A DNA stretch of 64,000 nucleotides from the NCBI GenBank assembly GCA_964450725.1, contig CAYVGO010000005.1, forward strand, positions 9,961-73,960, given 5' to 3'. The notes below the pieces were generated by a model. The model did not search any database, was not told where the DNA came from, and saw only the letters and a program-made list of their open reading frames with translations. Positions within the stretch are counted from its first letter, which is position 1; each line of letters starts with the position of its first letter. Positions 21,256-30,193 of the stretch are shown one piece after another. The stretch comes from CAYVGO01 sp964450725. Lineage in GTDB: Bacteria > Bacteroidota > Bacteroidia > Bacteroidales > UBA932. Position numbers and translations under genes: made by a program.

Positions 21256-21825
21256 ATGGTAAATTTCAATGAATACATGAATGTGATTGACTTCTCGGAG
21301 TTTAGGAAACTATTTTTAGAAAAAGGGAAACCAGTAAAGATTAAAAAAAAAGATTATTTTGTTAGACAGAATGAGTCATGTAAATATGTGGGGTTTATCG
21401 AAAGTGGAATATTTAGATACACTCGAATTGACAGTATTGGCAAGAATCATATTGTTGGTTATAGTTTTACTGATGATTTTGTGTGGGACTATCCGTCACT
21501 AATTAAAAAATCAAACTCCTTATCAAATGCCCAAGCAATAACAGACTGTAGAGTATATCTACTATCTATAAAAGAACTGAATAATTATTGGGAAATCAGT
21601 ATGGATACTCAACGCTTTGGTAGATTAATTGCAGAAGAGATGTTTGTAGAGATGTACGGACGACTACTTGACTTCTATTGCGATACAGCAGAACAGCGTT
21701 ACATTGCACTATTACAGCGTTGCCCCAATTTATTGCAGTATATTACTCTAAAGGAAATAGCATCTTTTCTTGGGGTAACCCCCGAAACCATTAGTCATAT
21801 ACGAAGAAAATTACGGGAAGAATGA
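21256..21825 (+). CDS. Crp/Fnr-family transcriptional regulator
   Basis: The 189-residue protein has an N-terminal cyclic-nucleotide-binding-like jelly roll, recognisable from the KKKDYFVRQNESCKYVGFIESG segment. The C-terminal winged helix-turn-helix is LKEIASFLGVTPETISHIRRKL. The conserved effector residues of true cAMP receptors are not evident, as in most Bacteroidota members of the family. Starting at 21256 rather than 21232 fits the promoter at 21227-21234. A hairpin terminator overlaps its stop codon, so it is probably monocistronic. The targets are unknown; the adjacent ygbA is a candidate. Confidence 0.85.
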   Translation: MVNFNEYMNVIDFSEFRKLFLEKGKPVKIKKKDYFVRQNESCKYVGFIESGIFRYTRIDSIGKNHIVGYSFTDDFVWDYPSLIKKSNSLSNAQAITDCRVYLLSIKELNNYWEISMDTQRFGRLIAEEMFVEMYGRLLDFYCDTAEQRYIALLQRCPNLLQYITLKEIASFLGVTPETISHIRRKLREE

Positions 21826-21853
21826 AAGTCTTGAATTACTTCAAGACTTTTTT
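21825..21853 (+). terminator. Terminator of the Crp/Fnr-family gene
   Basis: An 11-bp perfect stem AAAGTCTTGAA/TTCAAGACTTT with a TTAC loop, continued by three further Ts. It begins at the last base of the stop codon. Confidence 0.85.
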
Positions 21854-21866
21854 CATTGAGTATTCC

Positions 21867-21874
21867 TAACTTTG
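21867..21874 (+). promoter_or_regulatory. -7 box (TAACTTTG) of the 21900-22721 lipoprotein gene
   Basis: An exact TAnnTTTG match, 25 bp upstream of the ATG and just behind the preceding terminator. Confidence 0.5.
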
Positions 21875-21899
21875 TGCCATTTATAATAAGCATATAGTT

Positions 21900-22721
21900 A
21901 TGAAAACAAAAAACAAATTAAGCCTATCATTGAGCATTTTACTAATGTCCCTATTTGTTATTTCTACTACAGGATGTAGTAAAGATGATGATAACAAGCC
22001 TATTCAATTGTATTATGCCATTTACAATGACAAGTCAAATCCGGTAGAAAACAATCGGGTTAGTTTGTTGTTTCCCACATCTGACAAAACGCAATTAATA
22101 ATTTCCGGCGGTGATGGTCATTATGCTATCAGTAACTCGGACGAAACGGTAGTTAATGTTACTATGGAGAGTAAGCAGATTAACATCGCTCCGCTCTCTA
22201 TAGGGAATTCGACTGTCATCATTACCGATAATTCAGGAGGTTTATACACTCTAAATATCGAGGTTCTCTATCGTAAATCAAATTTAATCATTGATAAACA
22301 GGATGTAATAGTAATTGGAGACAAACTCTCCGAGATCCAAAAAACAGAGATCCAACAGAAAGCAGTCTTAACTTTGCCCGTTAAAGTAAACGGAGGGTTT
22401 TCATTTATCTACAATGTAGATCAGCAGCGAGGAGACGTGTTGATTTACAAAGATAAATATGGCGAAAATGGCATTCAAAGCACTTTTGAAGAGAAGTATA
22501 CCGAAACTGCGAGTGTGGGATACCGTTCATTTGTAATTCAAATTGACGGAAAGAAACGAGAGTTTGTTTTAGACCGTTACAATGCTCCAATACCCAAAAG
22601 CAGTATGATTGTTCCGATCGCTTTTATAGAAATATTAACTGACCAATTCAAAGCAGAATATCCAGATGTGGAGTCGGTCTATACACAACAACGGCTGATA
22701 AGCCCCAAATTAGAATATTGA
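21900..22721 (+). CDS. Lipoprotein of unknown function
   Basis: The 273-residue protein has a clear lipoprotein signal peptide with lipobox STTGC (Cys at residue 26), followed by the acidic SKDDDNKP tether that in Bacteroidota is associated with outer-membrane, often surface, lipoproteins. The central part (SNSDETVVNVTMES...TVIITDNSGGLYTLNIEV) looks like an Ig-like beta-sandwich. No catalytic motif is visible. It has its own promoter and stands alone between the Crp/Fnr gene and a repeat-bearing spacer. Confidence 0.7.
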   Translation: MKTKNKLSLSLSILLMSLFVISTTGCSKDDDNKPIQLYYAIYNDKSNPVENNRVSLLFPTSDKTQLIISGGDGHYAISNSDETVVNVTMESKQINIAPLSIGNSTVIITDNSGGLYTLNIEVLYRKSNLIIDKQDVIVIGDKLSEIQKTEIQQKAVLTLPVKVNGGFSFIYNVDQQRGDVLIYKDKYGENGIQSTFEEKYTETASVGYRSFVIQIDGKKREFVLDRYNAPIPKSSMIVPIAFIEILTDQFKAEYPDVESVYTQQRLISPKLEY

Positions 22722-23015
22722 CAAACAAGAGCATTTTCTTGTTCGCGAAAAACCGTAATGTACTCTCTCAACATTCTATAATGCTTATTTATCTTGAGGA
22801 TACTATCTTCAAAAGTATATATTTTCTATTTTGCTCAATAAAACTCAATATTTACTTGCAAAAAAGTTTGTTGAGCAACTTATCGGCGACGAGATAGAGC
22901 CATTACGCACAACGTCTTTACTTCACTATCGGTTAATTTTCGACAGAAATTCGCAAATCAACTCTGTGTTAAATATAAAGTATTTAACAGATAAAATCTT
23001 TTCTACGGTCGCAGA

Positions 23016-23124
23016 TGAATTTCTGTCAGGTTCCGAGTAAATTTCTGTCAGGTCGAAAATAAATTTCCGACGGGTCGCAGATAAATTTCTGTCAGGTGAG
23101 AAATTTATCTGCGACCCGTCGGAA
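23016..23124. repeat. 22-nt tandem repeats ending in a perfect 24-bp inverted repeat
   Basis: Four degenerate units on the pattern TAAATTTCTGTCAGGTCG plus 4 bases start at 23016, 23038, 23060 and 23082. They are followed by a reversed copy. Positions 23065-23088 are exactly complementary to 23101-23124 (24 bp, 12-nt loop). The cluster sits in the 541-bp gap 22722-23263, which otherwise contains only short open frames without a credible start. Its function is unknown; it resembles REP-like intergenic elements. Confidence 0.75.
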
Positions 23125-23213
23125 GTTCACATGCAACCGATTGTAATTTTTATTAACGAAATTATACTTAAATAACGTTGTTTTGGAGTTTAATTTTGCT
23201 TGGGGACAAAACA

Positions 23214-23242
23214 AAAACGGGTTACATGACATAACCCGTTTT
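23214..23242 (-). terminator. Terminator of the sugar permease gene
   Basis: AAAACGGGTTA (23214-23224) pairs perfectly with TAACCCGTTTT (23232-23242) around a 7-nt loop. It lies 22 bp after the permease stop codon. Confidence 0.8.
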
Positions 23243-23263
23243 ATATGATTTCTGTAGATTTTG

Positions 23264-24547
23264 TTATTCTACAGGAATATTTTTATTGACATTTTTACTG
23301 CCAATCAGTGCGTAATAAATCATGTAAATACATCCCGCAAAAATTACCCAGTAACTTGCCATAAAATTAGTCATATCTGCTACTTGTCCTTGTATCAATG
23401 GCAATATTCCTCCTCCGCAAACCATAACCATAAAGATTCCGGATGCCATTGCAGTATATTTTTTACCTAACCCTTCAACGGCTAAGTTGAAAATACCACC
23501 CCACATTACTGAGGTACACAATCCGCAAAGTACAAAGAAAAACACACTCATAGGCACATCTACAAATCCAAAGGAGATGTCTTTTTGAAATACGGGCATA
23601 TTGATGGTTGAAGATACCGGTAAAAATATTCCTATCAAAACCAATACTGCGGCAATGGAAGATACTGTGGTTAACATGGCTTTAGATGAAAATTTTGCGG
23701 CTAATATACCTCCAAAAATACGACCAATCATCATTAAGAACCAATACGTTCCTGCAACAGTTCCTGCAATTGTTTTATCTATACCCATACCAATGGTAGT
23801 GTCAGTCAAAAAAAGATTGATAAAATTTGGTATTCCAACCTCTACTCCGACATAAATAAAAATTGCGATGGCTCCTAATACGAAATGTCTAAAAGATAAA
23901 GGAGAATATTGATCTTTCACCTTGCTTGCTTTTTCAACTTCTTTGTGAGGTTCAGGAATTTGAACCGATGCCAATACTATAAATGCCAAAGCAAAGATAA
24001 CCAAAGCAATATAAAGTGCAGGGTTTGCCTGGTCAATGGTCGGCTTGACAGCGTTTCCGATAAGGTAACCTACCAATACGGGAACAATTGTTGCAGAAAG
24101 AGAATTGATAGAGCCGCCGAATTGTATCAATTGATTTCCTTTGTTACCTCCGCCGCCAAGGGTATTTAAAAGCGGATTAACAACGGTGTTCAACATACAC
24201 ATAGAGAAACCTCCTACAAAAGCTCCGGTAAGATATACGCCAAAACTTTCTGCGACACCTGATAAAAACATAATTCCAACACCAACAAACCCTACAACAA
24301 TAGCAATGAGTGCAGTCTTTTTGTAACCTATTCTTTTAAGGAGTAATCCGGCGGGAATACCCATAAAAGCGTAAGCTAAGAAATTGGCAAAAGTACCTAA
24401 TTGGGACATGAAGTTAGATGCGCCAAATTGTTCTTTCACAATAACACCGAAAGGATTGGATAAACCTGTTACGAATGAAATCATTGCAAAAAGTGCAAAC
24501 ATCATTGCAATAGGCAATACATGATTTTTGTTTGATTTTTGAGACAT
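23264..24547 (-). CDS. FucP-type sugar:proton symporter (MFS, FHS family)
   Basis: The 427-residue integral inner-membrane protein has about 12 hydrophobic segments. It opens with the MFALFAMISFVTGLSNPFG segment and GIPAGLLLKRIGYKKT loop that mark the fucose/galactose/glucose:H+ symporter family. Such proteins import a monosaccharide with protons. The exact sugar cannot be assigned, and no fucose catabolic gene is adjacent. Since galactose is the product of the GH53 locus further right, galactose or glucose import is a reasonable possibility. It is transcribed alone from its own promoter to its own terminator. Confidence 0.85.
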   Translation of the reverse strand: MSQKSNKNHVLPIAMMFALFAMISFVTGLSNPFGVIVKEQFGASNFMSQLGTFANFLAYAFMGIPAGLLLKRIGYKKTALIAIVVGFVGVGIMFLSGVAESFGVYLTGAFVGGFSMCMLNTVVNPLLNTLGGGGNKGNQLIQFGGSINSLSATIVPVLVGYLIGNAVKPTIDQANPALYIALVIFALAFIVLASVQIPEPHKEVEKASKVKDQYSPLSFRHFVLGAIAIFIYVGVEVGIPNFINLFLTDTTIGMGIDKTIAGTVAGTYWFLMMIGRIFGGILAAKFSSKAMLTTVSSIAAVLVLIGIFLPVSSTINMPVFQKDISFGFVDVPMSVFFFVLCGLCTSVMWGGIFNLAVEGLGKKYTAMASGIFMVMVCGGGILPLIQGQVADMTNFMASYWVIFAGCIYMIYYALIGSKNVNKNIPVE

Positions 24548-24581
24548 ATAAAATAAATTTTTAAGTGGGTTAAAATATTTG

Positions 24582-24611
24582 CAAATATACGAAATAGAGA
24601 TGACAGTGCAA
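24582..24611 (-). promoter_or_regulatory. Promoter of the sugar permease gene
   Basis: On the minus strand TTG (24609-24611) and TATATTTG (24582-24589) are separated by 19 bp, close to the Bacteroidota consensus. The -7 box ends 34 bp before the ATG. Confidence 0.55.
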
Positions 24612-24658
24612 GTTTTTAAGGATATTTATATGATAGGAAATTTCCTTTGAAGTAAAAC

Positions 24659-24697
24659 AATTAAGGTTACTCAAAACAATTTTGAGTAACCTTAATT
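24659..24697 (-). terminator. Terminator of the biotin-dependent carboxyltransferase operon
   Basis: A perfect 18-bp stem (24659-24676 with 24680-24697, core AAGGTTACTCAAAA) with a 3-nt loop. A U-rich stretch follows on the minus strand. It lies 24 bp after the stop of the biotin carrier gene. Confidence 0.85.
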
Positions 24698-24721
24698 AAT
24701 CTCTTTTGCAAGAGAAAATTT

Positions 24722-24952
24722 TTAAGACGGTTCTACTACAAACAAAATCGTATCTTTAGGTACTTTGGCATTCACTGTAACACAGACTTCTGCCACTGTT
24801 CCGTCAAACGGAGATAAGATTCGATTATGCATTTTCATAGCATCGAATATTGCTAAAATATCTCCTTTTTTTACTTTATCATTTTGTTTTACATTTATTT
24901 CAATAACAGTTCCGGGAATAAATGCTCTTACTTCTTTTGGATTTTTGAACAT
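24722..24952 (-). CDS. Short biotin carboxyl carrier protein
   Basis: The protein has only 76 residues and consists of little more than a biotinyl domain, with the biotinylation motif DAMKMHN (Lys40). It would shuttle carboxyl-biotin for the carboxyltransferase encoded 19 bp upstream. Carriers of methylmalonyl-CoA decarboxylase and propionyl-CoA carboxylase are usually longer, with an N-terminal anchor or a Pro/Ala-rich linker, and neither is present. The upstream sequence offers no obvious in-frame extension before the neighbouring stop. No biotin carboxylase or membrane decarboxylase subunit is encoded nearby. Confidence 0.85.
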   Translation of the reverse strand: MFKNPKEVRAFIPGTVIEINVKQNDKVKKGDILAIFDAMKMHNRILSPFDGTVAEVCVTVNAKVPKDTILFVVEPS

Positions 24953-24971
24953 AACAATTTCTATTTAAGAT

Positions 24972-26516
24972 TTATAAAGGTGGATTTCCGTGCTTTCTAC
25001 GAGGCATATGTGCATCTTTATTGCCCGATACATCAATAGCATGAATTAAAAACTTACGTGTCTCCGAAGGTGATACTACAGAATCTATATATCCTTTTGA
25101 TGCTGCTACATAAGGATTTGCAAATTCTTTTTTATAAGCTTCTATCCGTGCTTTTCTTTCTGCTTCAGGGTCAGTTGCTTCCGCAATTTCTTTTCGGAAA
25201 ATAATATTTGCAGCTCCTTCCGGTCCCATCACAGCAATTTCTGCATGAGGCCAAGCAAAGACAAAGTCTGCCCGTAAATGTTTTGACCCCATGGCAATGT
25301 ATCCGCCGCCGTAGGCTTTACGAAGAATAACTGTAATTTTTGGTACCGTAGCTTCGCTATAAGCATAAAGCACTTTGGCTCCGTGTCTTATTACACCGGC
25401 ATATTCTTGGTCAACGCCCGGCAAGTATCCGGGTAAATCTTCAAAGGTAACAATAGGAACATTAAACGCATCACAAAATCTTACAAAACGTGCCAACTTG
25501 TCAGCAGAATCACAATCTAAAACCCCGGCTTTGATTAAAGGTTGGTTGGCTACAAAACCTATTGTTTCTCCTTTTAGTCTTCCAAATCCAATGACTACAT
25601 TAGCCGCCCATTGTTCTTGTACTTCAAAAAAATCGGAATCATCAACAACAGCTTTAATTACATCACGTACATCATAAGGAATACGAGGATCTAAAGGAAC
25701 GATTGTATTGATATCGATATTTGACTTAGGTTCTTTGGCCGGAAATGCTCGTGCTTTTCGACCGTTATGCCATGGAATAAAGGTAATGAGACGTTTAATT
25801 TGTTCAAAACATTCCATTTCACTTTTCGAAAAAAAGTGTGCATTACCTGTAACTTCGCTATGAATCCTTGCACCTCCAAGCTCTTCTCCATCAACTGTTT
25901 CTCCTAATACCGTTTTAATAACCTCCGGTCCGGTGATAAACATTTTTGATATTTTATCGACTACAAACACAAAATCGGTGAGTGCGGGAGAATAAACTGC
26001 TCCTCCGGCACAAGGTCCTAAAATTACGGATATTTGTGGAATAACGCCACTATTCAAGGTGTTTCGGAAAAATATTTCACCATAACCGGCTAATGAATTT
26101 ACTCCTTCTTGGATACGCGCTCCTCCAGAATCGTTGATTCCTATCAATGGCATACGCATACGTAAGGCATAATCCATAATTTTGGTAATTTTACGAGCGT
26201 GCATTGACCCTAAGGAACCTCCCGCAACCGTAAAATCTTGAGCATAAATAGCTACAGGTGAGCCATAAATCATTCCCGTACCAATAATTACACCATCTCC
26301 TGCAAGTTTTTTGTCTTGCATATCAAACCCTTTTACATCATGTTCTACAAACATATCATATTCATGAAAAGTATCAGGGTCAAGCAACAATAATATCCTT
26401 TGTCGGGCTAATAATTTGCCCATTTGCTCCTGCTTTTCTTGTGCCTTTTTTCCTCCACCTAACTGGACTTCGGCTTTTTTACGTTCTAATTCTTCAAATT
26501 TTTTAATTTCTTCCAT
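24972..26516 (-). CDS. Acyl-CoA carboxyltransferase subunit (methylmalonyl-CoA decarboxylase alpha / propionyl-CoA carboxylase beta type)
   Basis: The 514-residue protein has the two crotonase-like halves of the family. The N-terminal half contains GGSLGSMHARKITKIMDYA and NDSGGARIQEGV. The C-terminal half contains GYLPGVDQEYAGVIRHGAK and AYGGGYIAMGSKHLRADF, an acyl-CoA/biotin site. It moves CO2 between methylmalonyl-CoA or propionyl-CoA and biotin. In Bacteroidales this reaction usually belongs to the succinate-propionate pathway. The sequence alone does not decide between sodium-pumping decarboxylase and carboxylase. It is paired with the short biotin carrier 19 bp downstream. Confidence 0.92.
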   Translation of the reverse strand: MEEIKKFEELERKKAEVQLGGGKKAQEKQEQMGKLLARQRILLLLDPDTFHEYDMFVEHDVKGFDMQDKKLAGDGVIIGTGMIYGSPVAIYAQDFTVAGGSLGSMHARKITKIMDYALRMRMPLIGINDSGGARIQEGVNSLAGYGEIFFRNTLNSGVIPQISVILGPCAGGAVYSPALTDFVFVVDKISKMFITGPEVIKTVLGETVDGEELGGARIHSEVTGNAHFFSKSEMECFEQIKRLITFIPWHNGRKARAFPAKEPKSNIDINTIVPLDPRIPYDVRDVIKAVVDDSDFFEVQEQWAANVVIGFGRLKGETIGFVANQPLIKAGVLDCDSADKLARFVRFCDAFNVPIVTFEDLPGYLPGVDQEYAGVIRHGAKVLYAYSEATVPKITVILRKAYGGGYIAMGSKHLRADFVFAWPHAEIAVMGPEGAANIIFRKEIAEATDPEAERKARIEAYKKEFANPYVAASKGYIDSVVSPSETRKFLIHAIDVSGNKDAHMPRRKHGNPPL

Positions 26517-26585
26517 GATTTTTATATTAATTACTTACAGATTAAAAGTTATGATTTTAGATAAAATATTACAATATTTTTCTAT

Positions 26586-28619
26586 TTATGTAAGTTTTCG
26601 GTTATGATAAATATTTTGTAGTTTCCGTTTAAATACATTTTTTATTATTTCGACATCTCTAAAACTAACATCTGATTGAAAATATTGTTTCTCCATCATC
26701 TGTTTCTCAATCACTTGTTCTACGATAGTAATAAGTGCTCTCATATTCTTATTTTCCATAGCCCTTGATGCTGCTTCAATAGCATCTGCCATCATTACAA
26801 CAACCTCTTCTTTAGTGGTCGGTAAAGGGCCGGGATAAGTAAAATCACTGTCACTAATAACAGAATCTTGCTGTTTTGCCAAGTTATAAAAATATAAAAC
26901 CCGGGTTGTTCCATGATGCGACTTTATAAATCTTACAATTTGCGGAGGTAAATTATATTGTCGAGCAATTTGCTCTCCATCTTGTACATGTTGTAAGATT
27001 TTTTTTGCACTTTCATTATATTCCAAGTTTTGATGAACATTGATACCAATATCTTGATTTTCAATAAAAAATGTAGGATTATTCATCTTTCCGATATCAT
27101 GATATAATGCTCCGGCTCTTGCTAACAGCGGATTTCCTCCAATGGCTAAAGTTACTGCTTCTGCAAGATTGGCGACTTGCATGGAGTGTTGAAATGTTGC
27201 AGGAGCAACTTCTGACAGTTTACGTAGTAATGGATGATTGTTGTCACAAAATTCTAAAAGTGTATTGTTACCCGAAATACCAAATAACTTTTCAAGAATA
27301 TATGTAAACGGAAAAATGGCAACAATAAGTATTCCGTTTAGTAGAAAATATAAATATTGTAAATAATCAAGTTGATTAAAGTTTCCATACTTTAGCAGTG
27401 ATATCAAAGTATAAAAAACAGAATAAAAAATTACCAAAACAACTGCCGTACGATAAAGTTTATTTCGTAAGTGGATATTTTTTATCAGATGGATTGTCGC
27501 AATTCCTGTGGCTAATGTAGTAATAAAATATTCTATTCCGTTAGGTATAAAAATACCTAACAATGTACATAATACAATATGAAAATTAAGTGCTACCCGA
27601 GCATCGAAAAAAGAACTAATGAAAACAGGGAAAATCATTATTGGAAATACGTAGATATTCCAATGGGTAAATCGATGAATAAAAGCGATGGATATAAATG
27701 CTGTGAGAAATAAAAGTAATAGAAATAGAACCGATTTAGTTGACAATAAAATATATCGATAAAGGCGTAGTAGAAAAAGATAAAAAATGAGCAATACGGC
27801 AAGAGTAAGTAACCATTTTGCAACAATAACAACAAATGTATTACCCGTAAATCCGCTTTGGAGTAAATATTCTTTACTTAACGATTGTAAAATCTGGTGC
27901 TTTTGAGGAGTAACAATTTCGCCCTCTTTAACAATTACTTCTCCGGCAGCAATGAAATTTTTAGTGCGTGCAACATTGTTGAGTGCCTCTGTTCGCTTTC
28001 TATCTGTCAATGATTTATCATACATCAAGTTGACAGATAGATAATTAAATATAGATACGGCGCTGATTAGGTCTTGGCAGTGAAATTTTGATAATTTATC
28101 ATTAATGTGGTCATAGGCTGTTTTCTGAGTATATGTACTGTCTATTCGTTGAACATAAAGTTGTTGTTTGTCAATAAGATAAAAGTTTTTATTATTGTTA
28201 AAATAACTTTCACTTTCTGTATTTAATTGACGTATTCCTTTGTCATAAACATTTTCCAGTAAACCTGTAATCGTTTTCTTTAATAATTGTAAGGAGTCAA
28301 GAGAATATTGTGATTCATATTGTTGAAGTAATTCTTCAAATTTCTGCTGAAAAATTCTAATTTGCTTACTTTCTTCTCCTTTTTCATATCGATAAAAAGG
28401 AACTACATTGGCTAAACTTCGCTCACAATCGGCTTTATATTCTTGTTCTGTTTTATATACAGGAAAATTAAAGGGAGCAACAAGGGTAGGATCTGTCCAT
28501 GGTCTCCCTTCAGATGGATAAAAGAAAAACTTTTGATCTGTAGGCACCACATAACTGATAATGATAGATGCTATCAGAAACAATATTATTTTGTCCGGCT
28601 TTATTTTAGGAACTACCAT
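26586..28619 (-). CDS. 7TM-HD domain phosphohydrolase, PgpH type (probable cyclic-di-AMP phosphodiesterase)
   Basis: The 677-residue protein has a first membrane anchor at about residues 10-28 and an extracytoplasmic 7TMR-HDED-like domain to about residue 250. About seven transmembrane segments follow, to ~450, and then a cytoplasmic HD domain with RAGALYHDIGKMNNP near residue 505, plus IKSHHGTT and MMADAIEAASRA. This is the YqfF/PgpH architecture, whose characterised members hydrolyse cyclic di-AMP. It follows the histidine kinase gene by 36 bp on the same strand. The family is confident; the nucleotide specificity is inferred. Confidence 0.88.
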   Translation of the reverse strand: MVVPKIKPDKIILFLIASIIISYVVPTDQKFFFYPSEGRPWTDPTLVAPFNFPVYKTEQEYKADCERSLANVVPFYRYEKGEESKQIRIFQQKFEELLQQYESQYSLDSLQLLKKTITGLLENVYDKGIRQLNTESESYFNNNKNFYLIDKQQLYVQRIDSTYTQKTAYDHINDKLSKFHCQDLISAVSIFNYLSVNLMYDKSLTDRKRTEALNNVARTKNFIAAGEVIVKEGEIVTPQKHQILQSLSKEYLLQSGFTGNTFVVIVAKWLLTLAVLLIFYLFLLRLYRYILLSTKSVLFLLLLFLTAFISIAFIHRFTHWNIYVFPIMIFPVFISSFFDARVALNFHIVLCTLLGIFIPNGIEYFITTLATGIATIHLIKNIHLRNKLYRTAVVLVIFYSVFYTLISLLKYGNFNQLDYLQYLYFLLNGILIVAIFPFTYILEKLFGISGNNTLLEFCDNNHPLLRKLSEVAPATFQHSMQVANLAEAVTLAIGGNPLLARAGALYHDIGKMNNPTFFIENQDIGINVHQNLEYNESAKKILQHVQDGEQIARQYNLPPQIVRFIKSHHGTTRVLYFYNLAKQQDSVISDSDFTYPGPLPTTKEEVVVMMADAIEAASRAMENKNMRALITIVEQVIEKQMMEKQYFQSDVSFRDVEIIKNVFKRKLQNIYHNRKLT

Positions 28620-28655
28620 AACTATAAATTACTAATCAAGAAATCTAACTATGAT

Positions 28656-30173
28656 TTAAGATGACAAGGGTAATAAAATAAAAAATGAACTCCCTTTACC
28701 AAAAGTACTTTCGACCCAAATTTCTCCGTCCATTTCTTTAATCACTCCTTTTACATAACTTAATCCTAATCCAAATCCTTTAATATCATGTTTATTTCCG
28801 GTACTTACTCGATAAAATTGTTGAAAAATTTGAGGAATATCTTCTTGTTTTATCCCTACACCATTGTCTTTTACTTCCAATTTAATTTTTCCTTTTTCAT
28901 TAGAGGTATAAAATTTTATCGTAGGCTTATCATTACTATATTTTATAGCATTATCAATAAGGTTTGACAAGACATTAGAAAAATGAACTTCATCAATAAG
29001 AATATTTGCTTTTTTAGCATTAAAATAAGTTTCTATTTTTACATCTTTCTGCTCAACTTGTATATCAAAAGATTGAATAACATGCAACAAAAGTTTATGC
29101 AAGTTCATTTCCTGATAGTGCATCAAAAGTTTACCGTTTTGAGACAATGCAGAATGTAAAACTCTTTCTACCAAAAATGAAAGTCGCTTCACTTGAGTAT
29201 TAATTACTTTCAACTTATGCTCTACCTTAGAAGTTTCAAGTTGGACATTAGGATCTAATAAAATCTCTGAAGCCAAGGAAATACTTGCAATGGGTGTTTT
29301 CAACTCATGCGTAATATTACTCACAAAATTATTGGTAATCTTTACTATTTTTCTTTGTCTGAAAACTGTAGTAAGGGCAACCGCAAAAACCAAGCCTATT
29401 ACGCAAAATAAAGCAAGAGACAAAATAATTGCCCAACCCATATTCTGTAAATAAAAGAACTGAATATGGGGAAATTGTAAAGATAGAAAATAACGTTTAG
29501 AAATAGGATCAGATGGGAAAAGAAGCCTTTTTATTGTATTCTTTGAAAAGTCTGTTTTAGGATCAGAGACAAAGACAGTTTGTCCTGTTTCATCAGCAAC
29601 TTCAAATTGATAGTCTAACACCATATCCCGAACCACCAACTCTTGCTTGATTAAAGAATCTATTAATGATAAGGAAATACGTTCTTCAATCTTCAATTCT
29701 ACTGATACAACTCTTTCTGCAATGTCCTCTACAAATACACGACGAAAACCCAATGAGTTGTCTACTAAACCGGATTCTCCAAGATTGTTGAGTTGTAGTT
29801 TATTTTGTATTTTTAGATTATTGATGGTTTGATTGACATCTTTCCATACACCATCACTTCTAACAGATCTTAGTGTTGTGTCATTAATATTTAATGGAAA
29901 AATATATTGTTCTTTTTCTATGCTATGTATCCCGCTAAGTGTTTGTTTTTTGTAAGATTCGATAACATTTGAAGAAGGGTTAACCATCTGGAAAATAAAT
30001 TCTCTATTTTCCAAATCTGCAATGATTTTATCCAGTAAAGTTCCGGCTGTATTCTTAAACTCTCGAATTTGAATATCCCGAATACCATATAACCAATATA
30101 ATTGGAATACTAATAAACAAATTGCAGCAATAGCGGAAAAAACCGAAAGTATATAAACTTGATACTTTGCCAT
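28656..30173 (-). CDS. Membrane-bound sensor histidine kinase
   Basis: The 505-residue protein has two transmembrane segments (about residues 6-26 and 250-275) framing a periplasmic sensor domain. A HisKA domain follows, with phosphoacceptor His in FVSNITHELKTPIASI, and an HATPase domain with NLIDNAIKYS, DNGVGIKQEDI and GFGLGLSYVKGV. The reading frame could extend to a TTG at 30188, but the ATG at 30173 is preferred. It is 20 bp after the TPR gene. No response regulator is adjacent, although in Bacteroidota a RprY-type partner is often near such kinases. The signal is unknown. Confidence 0.88.
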   Translation of the reverse strand: MAKYQVYILSVFSAIAAICLLVFQLYWLYGIRDIQIREFKNTAGTLLDKIIADLENREFIFQMVNPSSNVIESYKKQTLSGIHSIEKEQYIFPLNINDTTLRSVRSDGVWKDVNQTINNLKIQNKLQLNNLGESGLVDNSLGFRRVFVEDIAERVVSVELKIEERISLSLIDSLIKQELVVRDMVLDYQFEVADETGQTVFVSDPKTDFSKNTIKRLLFPSDPISKRYFLSLQFPHIQFFYLQNMGWAIILSLALFCVIGLVFAVALTTVFRQRKIVKITNNFVSNITHELKTPIASISLASEILLDPNVQLETSKVEHKLKVINTQVKRLSFLVERVLHSALSQNGKLLMHYQEMNLHKLLLHVIQSFDIQVEQKDVKIETYFNAKKANILIDEVHFSNVLSNLIDNAIKYSNDKPTIKFYTSNEKGKIKLEVKDNGVGIKQEDIPQIFQQFYRVSTGNKHDIKGFGLGLSYVKGVIKEMDGEIWVESTFGKGSSFFILLPLSS

Positions 30174-30193
30174 AATGGCTAACCACAAAAATT

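Noticed and set aside
22831..23040. 69-codon open frame on the plus strand
   Set aside because: It has only a TTG start, no matching family and runs into the 22-nt repeats, so it is most likely non-coding.
23016..23124. Possible CRISPR or att site
   Set aside because: No spacers of constant length, no integrase nearby and no second copy at a gene boundary.
30174..30188. Five-codon longer start for the histidine kinase
   Set aside because: It begins with TTG only 5 bp from the upstream stop codon; the ATG at 30173 gives a normal first membrane segment.
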